This document shows, in pieces, positions 1 through 5,732 of a stretch of 5,802 nt of DNA. The first letter of the stretch is position 1. Each line of letters starts with the position of its first letter. The notes beneath the pieces were generated by a model. It had not been told where the DNA came from and did not search any database. It was given only the letters and a program-made list of their open reading frames with translations. This DNA is from Oscillospiraceae bacterium (GTDB taxonomy: Bacteria > Bacillota > Clostridia > Oscillospirales > Oscillospiraceae). The position numbers and the translations under genes are program-made. The stretch is from the NCBI GenBank assembly GCA_016290695.1, contig JAEEUX010000165.1:1-5802 (forward strand). Reading direction: 5' to 3'.

Positions 1-102
1 TGGGAAACGGATAAAACAAAGCTTTCCATCGCACGGCAGGATAAAATCTGGATATCCCTGCCGCCTGACTCTCTGCTTCTATTGGAGGATGACGATGTAT
101 AA
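1..102 (+). CDS. 3' end of a probable molybdate/tungstate ABC transporter ATP-binding protein (partial)
   Basis: Frame 1 is open from the window edge to a TAA at 100-102 and gives about 33 residues, ending ...IWISLPPDSLLLLEDDDV. The pattern of a short beta strand, 'SLPP', a Leu-rich strand and an acidic tail resembles the end of the C-terminal TOBE/accessory region of ModC/WtpC/CysA-type transporter ATPases, which energise oxyanion import at the inner face of the membrane. The stop lies 8 nt inside the start of moeA, an overlap typical of co-transcribed genes, and a molybdate or tungstate importer is a common neighbour of moa/moe genes. The identity rests on a short tail and on context. It could be another gene, and the nucleotide-binding motifs lie outside the window. 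Confidence 0.5.
   Translation, partial: WETDKTKLSIARQDKIWISLPPDSLLLLEDDDV
84..88 (+). promoter_or_regulatory. Ribosome-binding site deciding the moeA start
   Basis: GGAGG sits directly against the first ATG (89) but 6 nt before the second in-frame ATG (95). Only the second has workable spacing, so the moeA start is placed at 95. The site lies inside the last codons of the upstream gene, which suggests translational coupling. Confidence 0.75.
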
Positions 103-1309
103 TGATTTAGATTACGAAAAGGCGCGCGAAGTGCTTCTTGGCGCCGCCTGTACCGTTGGAACGGAGCGCGTGAAGCTCTCCGAGTGTGCCGGGCGCGTTC
201 TGGCACAGGAACTTATTGCGGAGGACAATGTTCCTGCCTTTGACCGCTCGCCTTACGACGGGTATGCCCTGCGTTCCGCCGATACCGCTTACGCGACGAG
301 GAAAAACCCTGTGAGGCTCGCCATAACGGAGGAAATCCCGGCAGGTTCCGTCGCGTCAAAGGCGCTGCGACCCGGTTTTGCCGCGAAGATACTCACCGGC
401 GCGCCGATACCCGAGGGCGCGGACGCGGTCATAATGTTTGAAAAAACCGAGTTCACGGCGGAATGCGTCAGCGTTTTTGAGCCGGTGAAGCCCGGCGACA
501 ATATCGTTACTGCGGGCGAGGACGTTAAAAAGGGGGAAATGCTCGCTTCTCCCGGCGATATAATAGACCCCGCGCTTGCGGGAACTCTCGCGGCGCAGGG
601 TGTGGCGGAGCCGCTTGTGTATAAAAGGCCGCGAGTCGCCGTCATATCCACGGGCAGCGAGCTCGTCGAGGCGGACTGCGCTCCCGCGCCCGGGAAAATA
701 CGCAACACTAACCGCTACACCTTCGAGGCAGCGCTCAGGCGCATCGGCTGCGAGCCGGTCTATATGGGCATCGCGGGGGACGGCGTTGAGACCATCGCGG
801 ACATGCTCAATAAGGCGCTTGAGGGCTGCGACGCCGTTTTGACGACGGGCGGCGTTTCCGTGGGGGACTATGACCTCACGCCTGCCGCGATGGAAAAATG
901 CGGCGCGGAGATCCTTATCCGCGGCGTTAAGATGAAGCCCGGCATGGCCTGCGCCTATGCCGAGCGCGGCGGCAAGCTCATTTTCGGGCTTTCCGGCAAC
1001 CCGGCTTCCTCGCTCACAAGCTTTTACGCCGTTGCCGCGCCCGCGCTGAGGAAGCTCTGCGGAAGGGCTGATTGCCTCCCAAGAGTGTTCAGCGTCGGAG
1101 TGTCGGTGGAATTTAAGAAAAAGAGTCCTGTTACGCGCTTCCTGCGCGGCAGACTTTATATAGACGGTTCCCGAGCGCGTATGGAGCTGTCAAGCAGGCA
1201 GGGCAACGCCGTCCTGAGCTCCGCCATAGGCTGTGACATGATGGCGATAGTCCCCGCGGGAACGCCGCCGCTGAGCGGAGAAAGCACATTGAAAGGATTT
1301 CTTGTATGA
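95..1309 (+). CDS. moeA: MoeA, molybdopterin molybdenumtransferase
   Basis: MoeA inserts molybdate (or tungstate) into adenylylated molybdopterin, the last core step of Moco synthesis, in the cytoplasm. The 404-residue product matches the usual length (about 400-410). Visible motifs are PAFDRSPYDGYAL at 47-59 (Asp55 corresponds to the conserved Asp of the MDGYA motif), ILTGAPIPEGADAVIM at 99-114, GEDVKKGE at 141-148, STGSEL at 185-190 opening the MoCF/MogA-like domain III, TTGGVSVGDYD at 250-260, MKPG at 280-283 and GLSGNP at 298-303 (usually GLPGNP). Domain IV is the C-terminal beta region after about 330. The start at 95 is chosen over the ATG at 89 because of the GGAGG spacing. It overlaps the preceding gene by 8 nt, and its stop overlaps the next start by 4 nt (ATGA), so it is part of an operon. 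It has all expected motifs and no sign of decay. Confidence 0.96.
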   Translation: MYNDLDYEKAREVLLGAACTVGTERVKLSECAGRVLAQELIAEDNVPAFDRSPYDGYALRSADTAYATRKNPVRLAITEEIPAGSVASKALRPGFAAKILTGAPIPEGADAVIMFEKTEFTAECVSVFEPVKPGDNIVTAGEDVKKGEMLASPGDIIDPALAGTLAAQGVAEPLVYKRPRVAVISTGSELVEADCAPAPGKIRNTNRYTFEAALRRIGCEPVYMGIAGDGVETIADMLNKALEGCDAVLTTGGVSVGDYDLTPAAMEKCGAEILIRGVKMKPGMACAYAERGGKLIFGLSGNPASSLTSFYAVAAPALRKLCGRADCLPRVFSVGVSVEFKKKSPVTRFLRGRLYIDGSRARMELSSRQGNAVLSSAIGCDMMAIVPAGTPPLSGESTLKGFLV

Positions 1310-2322
1310 AAAAAGTAAGAGTTGAGGACGCCGTAGGAATGCAGCTTTGTCACGATATTACCGCCATGTTCGACGGCTTCAAGGGTGCGGCGTTCAAACG
1401 CGGACACGTTATCCGCGAAGAGGACATTCCCAAGCTGCTCGATTACGGCAAACAGCATATTTTCGTCTGGGAGGATACGGCGGGTGAAATCCACGAGGAA
1501 GACGCGGCGCGCCGTCTCGCGGCGATGGTCCCTGCCGCCGGATGGCAGTGCAGCGAGCCTAATGAGGGCAAAATCGTGTTCACGGCGCAGGAGCGCGGAA
1601 TGTTCCGCGTAAATACGGCGCTCCTGCGGAAAATTAATTCCATAGGCGACATAACGATAACCACGCTGCCGGATCATTACCCGGTTGAAATCGGTGCACG
1701 GCTTGCCTCCATGAGAATTGTTCCGATCGTTACAAAGGAGATTCAGATTATAGAGGCCGAGGAGCTTTGCAAAAATACTCAGCTCATGGAGCTTCGTCCC
1801 TATAAAAGCCGCAAGGTGGGCATTATCATCACGGGGAGCGAGGTTTATCACGGCAGAATTAAAGATAAGTTTGAGATGGTCTTGCGCCGGAAGCTGAAGG
1901 CCTTTCCTTCGGAAATCTGCGGCGTTTCCATCTGTGACGACGATCTTAATATGATAGTTTCCGCCGCAAGGGAGCATATTGCCGCGGGTGCGGATATCCT
2001 AATTTTTACGGGCGGCATGTCCGTCGACCCCGACGATCTTACGCCCACGGCGATAAGGCAGCTCGGCGCGGAGATAATCACTCACGGCCTGCCTTCGCAG
2101 CCGGGAAACATGACACTTGTCGGCTATCTCGGCGGCATCGCGATACTCGGAGTCCCCGGCGCGGCGATTAGTATGCCGACCACCACCTTCGATGTTCTCC
2201 TGCCGCAGATATTCACGGGGGACAAGTTCACGAAGGCGGAGCTTGTTAACCTCGGAAGCGGCGGATTATGCCAGCTCTGCAAATCCTGCCACTGGCCGAA
2301 CTGCAGCTTTGGAAGATACTGA
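1306..2322 (+). CDS. MoeA/MoCF-domain molybdopterin-binding protein with Cys-rich tail
   Basis: This 338-residue protein starts on the ATGA overlapping the moeA stop, with AAAGGA at 1292-1297 as ribosome-binding site. Residues from about 168 form a MoCF_biosynth (molybdopterin-binding) domain: VGIIITGSEVY at 171-181, FTGGMSVDPDDLTP at 234-247, QPGN at 265-268 where MoeA has KPG, and GVPGAA at 282-287 where MoeA has GxPGNP. The first 165 residues lack the MoeA domain I-II motifs such as MDGYA. The tail carries a Cys cluster, CX2CX2CX4C at residues 322, 325, 328 and 333, followed by FG. From memory, such Cys-tailed molybdopterin-binding proteins recur in anaerobic Firmicutes beside moa genes; their exact role is unsettled. 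Pterin binding is likely. Metal insertion is doubtful given the altered motifs, and a delivery, storage or metal-selective role is possible. Confidence 0.85.
   Translation: MKKVRVEDAVGMQLCHDITAMFDGFKGAAFKRGHVIREEDIPKLLDYGKQHIFVWEDTAGEIHEEDAARRLAAMVPAAGWQCSEPNEGKIVFTAQERGMFRVNTALLRKINSIGDITITTLPDHYPVEIGARLASMRIVPIVTKEIQIIEAEELCKNTQLMELRPYKSRKVGIIITGSEVYHGRIKDKFEMVLRRKLKAFPSEICGVSICDDDLNMIVSAAREHIAAGADILIFTGGMSVDPDDLTPTAIRQLGAEIITHGLPSQPGNMTLVGYLGGIAILGVPGAAISMPTTTFDVLLPQIFTGDKFTKAELVNLGSGGLCQLCKSCHWPNCSFGRY
2311..2315 (+). promoter_or_regulatory. Ribosome-binding site deciding the moaA start
   Basis: A modest GGAAG lies 8 nt before the ATG at 2324, inside the last codons of the upstream gene. 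It supports 2324 as start rather than in-frame ATGs farther upstream, which lie within the preceding gene. Confidence 0.55.
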
Positions 2323-2323
2323 T

Positions 2324-3277
2324 ATGGAAGATAAATTCGGAAGAAAAATCACATACCTTCGCCTTTCGGTGACGGACCTGTGCAACCTCCGCTGCCGATA
2401 TTGCATGCCCGAGGAGGGAATATGCAAAAAGGCGCATGAGGAAATGCTCACGGAGGACGAGATAGTCCGCGCTGTCCACGCGGCGGCAAGGCTCGGCGTG
2501 ACGAAGCTCAGGATAACGGGCGGCGAGCCGCTTATTAAGAAAAACATCGTTTCGATATGCGAGCGCTGCGCCGCCGTCGAGGGCATCAAGGAAGTCTGCA
2601 TAACGACTAACGGCATACTTCTGCCCGAGCTTGCGGCCAAGCTGCACGATACAGGAGTTAAACGTCTTAACATAAGCCTCGATACGCTGGACACCGAAAA
2701 ATACGCCTACATTACGCGCGGCGGGGAGCTTTCCCGCGCGATGAAGGGTATAGAAACGGCGCTTTGCGCGGGCTTTGACCGCATAAAGATAAATTCCGTC
2801 CTTATAGGCGGCTTCAATGACGGCGAAATTGCGGACTTAGCCGCGCTCACGCGGAAATATCCCATTGACCTGCGCTTTATCGAGCTCATGCCGATGACGG
2901 AGCAGGAGGAGTTCGGCGCGGGGGCGTATCTGCCGGGCGAAGCCGTTTTGAAGGCGCTGCCGGAGCTCAGACCGGAGCCGGCGGACGGCGGTGTGGCCAA
3001 ATTATACAGTCTTCCCGGCGCGCGGGGGAAAATCGGGCTCATAAACCCCGTGAGCAGCCATTTCTGCGCCGCCTGCAACCGCATCCGCCTCACTGCGGAC
3101 GGCAAGCTCAAGCCCTGCCTGCATTCCTCGCAGGAGTTTTCGATAAAGGGCCTGGACGAAGAAGGAATGATGGAGCGTATGGAGCAGGCGATACTGGCTA
3201 AGCCCGCCTGCCACGCGCCGCTTTCCTCCGATTCGCGCAGCGAAGCGGGCAGAAACATGAACGCAATCGGCGGCTGA
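2324..3277 (+). CDS. moaA: MoaA, GTP 3',8-cyclase (radical SAM)
   Basis: MoaA uses S-adenosylmethionine and two [4Fe-4S] clusters to convert GTP to 3',8-cyclo-7,8-dihydro-GTP, the first step of Moco synthesis. The 317-residue product has the radical-SAM motif CX3CX2C at residues 20, 24 and 27 (LCNLRCRYCMP), a GGEP SAM-binding motif at 66-69, and the MoaA-specific C-terminal cluster motif CX2CX13C at 248, 251 and 265 (FCAACNRIRLT). It ends in the hallmark Gly-Gly needed for activity in known MoaA. The frame is open upstream to 2117, but the extra 69 residues are Arg/Ser-rich, unlike any MoaA and fully inside the previous gene, so the start is set at 2324, one base after that gene's stop. All catalytic features are present. 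It works with MoaC immediately downstream, and needs anaerobic or protected conditions for its clusters. Confidence 0.97.
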   Translation: MEDKFGRKITYLRLSVTDLCNLRCRYCMPEEGICKKAHEEMLTEDEIVRAVHAAARLGVTKLRITGGEPLIKKNIVSICERCAAVEGIKEVCITTNGILLPELAAKLHDTGVKRLNISLDTLDTEKYAYITRGGELSRAMKGIETALCAGFDRIKINSVLIGGFNDGEIADLAALTRKYPIDLRFIELMPMTEQEEFGAGAYLPGEAVLKALPELRPEPADGGVAKLYSLPGARGKIGLINPVSSHFCAACNRIRLTADGKLKPCLHSSQEFSIKGLDEEGMMERMEQAILAKPACHAPLSSDSRSEAGRNMNAIGG

Positions 3278-3291
3278 GCCGGTGCAAATAC

Positions 3292-3295
3292 GGAG
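3292..3295 (+). promoter_or_regulatory. Ribosome-binding site of moaC
   Basis: GGAG lies 9 nt before the moaC ATG, in the 27-nt gap after moaA, which is the longest gap within the operon. No promoter or terminator is visible in that gap. Confidence 0.6.
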
Positions 3296-3304
3296 AACTA
3301 AAAA

Positions 3305-3793
3305 ATGCAGAATTATAACGATTTTACACATTTTAACGACGAAGGCCGCGCAAAAATGGTGGACGTGGGCGAAAAGCCGGAGAGCCGGAGAACCGCTGTC
3401 GCCGCCGCGCGCGTGCTCGTAAGCGCAGAGACCTTCGCGCTTATTAAGTCCGGCGGCATGAAAAAGGGCGATGTTCTCACCGTCGCGCAGGTGGCGGGAA
3501 TAATGGGCGCCAAGCGCACGCCGGATATTATACCGATGTGCCATCCCGTCGCAATAGGCGGGATCGACCTGTCTCTGAGTCTCGACGAAGCGCGGCTCAG
3601 CGTCGAAATCAAGGCCAGCGTAAGCTGCGACGGGAAGACCGGCGTGGAGATGGAGGCGCTTACGGCAGCGTCAGTAGCCGCACTCACGGTTTACGATATG
3701 TGCAAGGCCGTCCAGAAGGACATCGTTATTTCCGACATCCGCCTTCTGACGAAGTCCGGCGGAGTCCACGGAGACTTTAAAAGGGAGGAATAA
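3305..3793 (+). CDS. moaC: MoaC, cyclic pyranopterin monophosphate synthase
   Basis: MoaC converts the MoaA product 3',8-cyclo-7,8-dihydro-GTP to cyclic pyranopterin monophosphate (cPMP), the second step of the pathway, as a cytoplasmic hexamer. The 162-residue product matches the E. coli protein (161). Conserved blocks are MVDVG at 18-22, KRTPDIIPMCHP at 70-81, TGVEMEALTA at 112-121, YDMCKA at 130-135 and KSGG at 150-153. With a +3 offset from E. coli numbering, the residues known to matter for catalysis are all present: Lys54, His80, Glu115, Glu117, Asp131 and Lys134. It is a single-domain protein, not the MoaC-MoaB fusion seen in some bacteria. The next gene starts 2 nt after its stop, and that gene's ribosome-binding site lies inside the moaC end. 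Confidence 0.97.
   Translation: MQNYNDFTHFNDEGRAKMVDVGEKPESRRTAVAAARVLVSAETFALIKSGGMKKGDVLTVAQVAGIMGAKRTPDIIPMCHPVAIGGIDLSLSLDEARLSVEIKASVSCDGKTGVEMEALTAASVAALTVYDMCKAVQKDIVISDIRLLTKSGGVHGDFKREE
3783..3788 (+). promoter_or_regulatory. Strong ribosome-binding site of the mogA-moaE fusion gene
   Basis: GGGAGG sits 7 nt before the ATG at 3796 and inside the final codons of moaC. It is among the strongest Shine-Dalgarno matches in the operon and suggests coupled translation. Confidence 0.7.
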
Positions 3794-3795
3794 AC

Positions 3796-4686
3796 ATGAG
3801 TTACACAGCGGCGGTCATTACCGTAAGCGATAAGGGCTCGCGCGGAGAACGCGTCGATACGAGCGGCCCGGCGCTTTGCGCCATGCTCGAAAAATCCGGC
3901 TGGAGCGTGCAGTATACCTCCATCATCCCCGACGAGGGAGAGAAAATAAAGGCCGAACTCATAAAATGCAGCGACGAGCTGGGCCTTAACCTCATCCTCA
4001 CCACGGGCGGCACGGGCTTTTCCCCGCGCGACGTAACGCCGGAGGCGACGCTTGCCGTCGTCGAGCGCGAGACTTGCGGCATCCCGGAGGCGATGCGCGC
4101 CGAGAGCATGAAAATTACCTCGCGAGGCTGCCTTTCACGCTCGGCGGCGGGCATAAGGGGACGCAGCCTCATAGTCAACCTCCCCGGCAGCGAGAAGGCT
4201 GCCAGGGAAAACCTTGAGGCGGTCATCGCACCCATAGCGCACGGGATGGAAATGCTGCTCGGAAGCGGTTCGGCAGACTGCGCCGCGAAGCCGCAGCCGA
4301 AGAAGGCCCCGTCCGTGGACGCATGGCTCAAGGAGGCGAAGGCTGACCCGGACGCCCATCGCGTGGGCATGTACCTTACGCATAACGGGGTCGTCCGCAG
4401 CTCTGCGCGCGCGGCTGTACGCGAGGGCGCGGAGGGGACGAAGCCCGTCGCGTCGCTCGTCCTGAGCTATGACGAGACGAAAATAAACTCCGCCATTGCG
4501 GAAACAAAGACTTTGCCGGGAATTTACTACGTCCGCGTTTGGGTAAACAGCGGCGAGCTGCGTCCCGGCGACGACATGATGCTCGTCCTCGTTGGCGGCG
4601 ACATCCGCCCCCGCGTTATTGACGCGCTCCAGTTCCTTGTGGGGAAGATAAAGAACGAGTGCGTTGAAGAAAAGGAACAATTTTAA
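3796..4686 (+). CDS. Fusion of MogA/MoaB molybdopterin adenylyltransferase and MoaE-like domain
   Basis: Residues 1-160 are a MogA/MoaB domain, which adenylylates molybdopterin before metal insertion: AAVITVSDKGSRGER at 5-19, TTGGTG at 69-74, RDVTPEA at 78-84, GIPEAMR at 95-101, LSRSAAG at 113-119 and LPGSEKA at 129-135. A Lys/Pro/Ala linker follows (163-172). Residues 173-296 resemble a divergent MoaE, the large subunit of molybdopterin synthase, which adds the dithiolene sulfurs to cPMP: GVVR at 198-201 (Arg201 matches E. coli Arg39), GELRPGDD at 253-260, and Lys286 and Lys293 with the 7-residue spacing of catalytic Lys119 and Lys126. The usual His-Arg pair is Ile270-Arg271. Stand-alone MoaE-like proteins of this type are, from memory, known in anaerobes. 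The small partner MoaD is not in the window. The MogA part is certain; the MoaE assignment rests on the aligned C-terminal half. Confidence 0.88.
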   Translation: MSYTAAVITVSDKGSRGERVDTSGPALCAMLEKSGWSVQYTSIIPDEGEKIKAELIKCSDELGLNLILTTGGTGFSPRDVTPEATLAVVERETCGIPEAMRAESMKITSRGCLSRSAAGIRGRSLIVNLPGSEKAARENLEAVIAPIAHGMEMLLGSGSADCAAKPQPKKAPSVDAWLKEAKADPDAHRVGMYLTHNGVVRSSARAAVREGAEGTKPVASLVLSYDETKINSAIAETKTLPGIYYVRVWVNSGELRPGDDMMLVLVGGDIRPRVIDALQFLVGKIKNECVEEKEQF

Positions 4687-4691
4687 CGAAT

Positions 4692-4733
4692 AAAAAAGCG
4701 CGGGTCACGCCTCTTGTTGGCATGACCCGCGTG
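4692..4733. terminator. Shared intrinsic terminator between convergent units
   Basis: A 9-bp perfect stem pairs CGCGGGTCA (4699-4707) with TGACCCGCG (4723-4731). It extends inward past one C/A mismatch by three more pairs (4709-4711 with 4719-4721) and closes with a 7-nt loop. Read on the - strand it is followed at once by six T (A-run at 4692-4697), a textbook terminator about 20 nt after the zinc-ribbon gene stop. Read on the + strand it starts 12 nt after the fusion-gene stop, but its tail (TGTGCATTTTAT) is a poorer T-tract, so termination there may be weaker. Confidence 0.88.
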
Positions 4734-4751
4734 TGCATTTTATGGAATTAT

Positions 4752-4979
4752 TCAGCGCTGCGCGTTCAATTCGTCGAGCAGGTGAATGGTTTTATATGTC
4801 CTGTCGCAGCTTTTGCACTGCCAGTCGCAGGCGCTTTTCTTCGCCTTTTTGTGCAGCGGTTCAAGCGCGGCTCCGCAGATGGGGCAGGGAATCTGTTCTC
4901 CGCGCCAAAGCTTTTTTAAGAAAGAGAGGGCTTCGTCCCTTGAAGAGAAGCCGAGCTCATCCAGAAGGGTTCTTTTCAT
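4752..4979 (-). CDS. Small four-cysteine zinc-ribbon protein
   Basis: This 75-residue protein has a helical N-terminus (1-28) and a zinc-ribbon core, CPIC at 32-35 and CKSC at 55-58 (CX2C-X19-CX2C, with an extra Cys51), then a short aromatic strand and a helical tail. The order 'EALSFLKKLWRGEQ..CPxCG...WQCKSCDRTY' resembles the N-terminal zinc-ribbon of IS1595-type transposases and related stand-alone ribbons, so DNA or RNA binding is plausible, but no specific function is recognised. No transposase catalytic domain follows. Its ATG shares one base with the TAA of the gene before it (TAATG), and no good Shine-Dalgarno is seen, which points to translation coupled to the OhrR-barstar gene. A terminator follows the stop. 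It is probably a real gene, given Cys spacing, coupling and terminator placement. Confidence 0.75.
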   Translation of the reverse strand: MKRTLLDELGFSSRDEALSFLKKLWRGEQIPCPICGAALEPLHKKAKKSACDWQCKSCDRTYKTIHLLDELNAQR

Positions 4980-5719
4980 TAGTCTATAAGCTTATAATCA
5001 AAGCTGCCGGGGAAATTCTGCTTCTTCTCGTCGAGAATATCCAGCATTTTGTCCATGTCGTGTTTCCAGCTCTCGGGCAGCCCCCTCAAGCCGTAAATCC
5101 GCACAAGCAGCGGGTCCTTTTCGCCGTAGATAAGCTGGCGGAACGCCACCCAGTTGCGTTCGTACCAATCGGGAAAATTGAAAGCCTGCGCTATCCTTTC
5201 GTGGACTTCAAAATAAAACTTGCAGCCCCTCAGGTCGAGCGAAATGACCTGAACATTCTCTTCGCTCTCGGATTGTTCCGGTTCGGGCTCCGGCTCACGC
5301 AGAATGAGCTTGTTTGCGAGACGAATGAGCTCCTTTGCCTCGCTCCTGCTAAGAGAAATGCCGCGAAGAACGTGCTCAGGGATATTCATGGCGCGCTCGC
5401 GCAGGCTGTTGCCCTTCTCGCTTATCTGAACCATGAGAACCCTTTCATCTGCTGCCGAACGCTTGCGCGTGATAAGCCTTTTCGCTTCAAGGCTTTTAAG
5501 AACGGGTGTTAGCGTCCCGGAATCGAGGAAAAGACGCTCTCCGAGCTGTTTGACGCTTATCTTTCGTTCGTCCCATATAACGAGCATGGCGATATATTGC
5601 GTATAGGTGAGGCCGAGGGCATCCAAATACGGCCTGTGACGCTTGATAAGCTCACGCGAGGCTGCGTAAAGCGGGAAACCAAGCTGGTTTTCCAGTTTCA
5701 ACGGGTCTTTAGTTGCCAT
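4979..5719 (-). CDS. OhrR-like MarR regulator fused to a barstar-like domain
   Basis: The 246-residue protein has two parts. Residues 1-141 are a MarR-family winged helix very close to OhrR, the organic-peroxide repressor: LKLENQL at 7-13, LYAASRE at 17-23, GLTYTQY at 36-42, LDSGTLTPVLKSLE at 65-78 (recognition helix) and RKRSAADERV at 85-94 (wing). The OhrR sensing cysteine is Gly14 here, and the domain contains no cysteine. An acidic linker (142-154, EPEPEPEQSESEE) leads to residues 157-246, a barstar-like fold: 'LDLRGCKFYFEVHERIAQ', FPDWYERNWVAF at 182-193, and a C-terminal helix-strand. Barstar blocks barnase-type RNases, but the two key aspartates are Val191 and Gln195. The start at 5719 is chosen from the G-rich ribosome-binding site and the match to the OhrR N-terminus. 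The zinc-ribbon gene overlaps its stop. Its targets are unknown; no ohr gene is in the window. Confidence 0.9.
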   Translation of the reverse strand: MATKDPLKLENQLGFPLYAASRELIKRHRPYLDALGLTYTQYIAMLVIWDERKISVKQLGERLFLDSGTLTPVLKSLEAKRLITRKRSAADERVLMVQISEKGNSLRERAMNIPEHVLRGISLSRSEAKELIRLANKLILREPEPEPEQSESEENVQVISLDLRGCKFYFEVHERIAQAFNFPDWYERNWVAFRQLIYGEKDPLLVRIYGLRGLPESWKHDMDKMLDILDEKKQNFPGSFDYKLID

Positions 5720-5725
5720 TTGAAG

Positions 5726-5732
5726 CCCCCCC
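5726..5732 (-). promoter_or_regulatory. Unusual all-G ribosome-binding site deciding the OhrR-barstar start
   Basis: A run of seven G on the - strand ends 6 nt before the ATG at 5719 and is the only Shine-Dalgarno-like site near the possible starts. An in-frame ATG at 5773 would add 18 residues not found in OhrR proteins and has no such site. A 7-base homopolymer here is also a possible slippage site that could change start spacing. Confidence 0.6.

Noticed and set aside
34..63. 7-bp inverted repeat CGGCAGG/CCTGCCG with a 16-nt loop, near the moeA start
   Set aside because: It lies inside the coding end of the upstream gene and has no T-run after it, so it is neither a terminator nor a supported regulatory hairpin.
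89..94. Earlier ATG for moeA
   Set aside because: The GGAGG abuts this ATG with no spacing; the ATG at 95 is correctly spaced.
1156..1977. 273-residue - strand open frame
   Set aside because: It is antisense to moeA and its paralog, which both have clear domain motifs, and its own translation shows no recognisable domain.
2117..2323. Upstream in-frame extension of moaA by 69 residues
   Set aside because: It lies wholly inside the MoeA-paralog gene, is Arg/Ser-rich, and matches nothing at the MoaA N-terminus. The ATG at 2324 has a ribosome-binding site and gives a normal MoaA length.
4312..4683. MOSC domain as an explanation for the C-terminal half of the MogA fusion
   Set aside because: The GELRPGD motif, GxVR motif and spaced lysines fit MoaE; the MOSC signature features are not present.
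4733..5512. 259-residue + strand open frame
   Set aside because: It is antisense to the zinc-ribbon and OhrR-barstar genes, begins within the terminator's 3' flank, and shows no family features. High G+C on the third codon position of the opposite strand explains the lack of stops.
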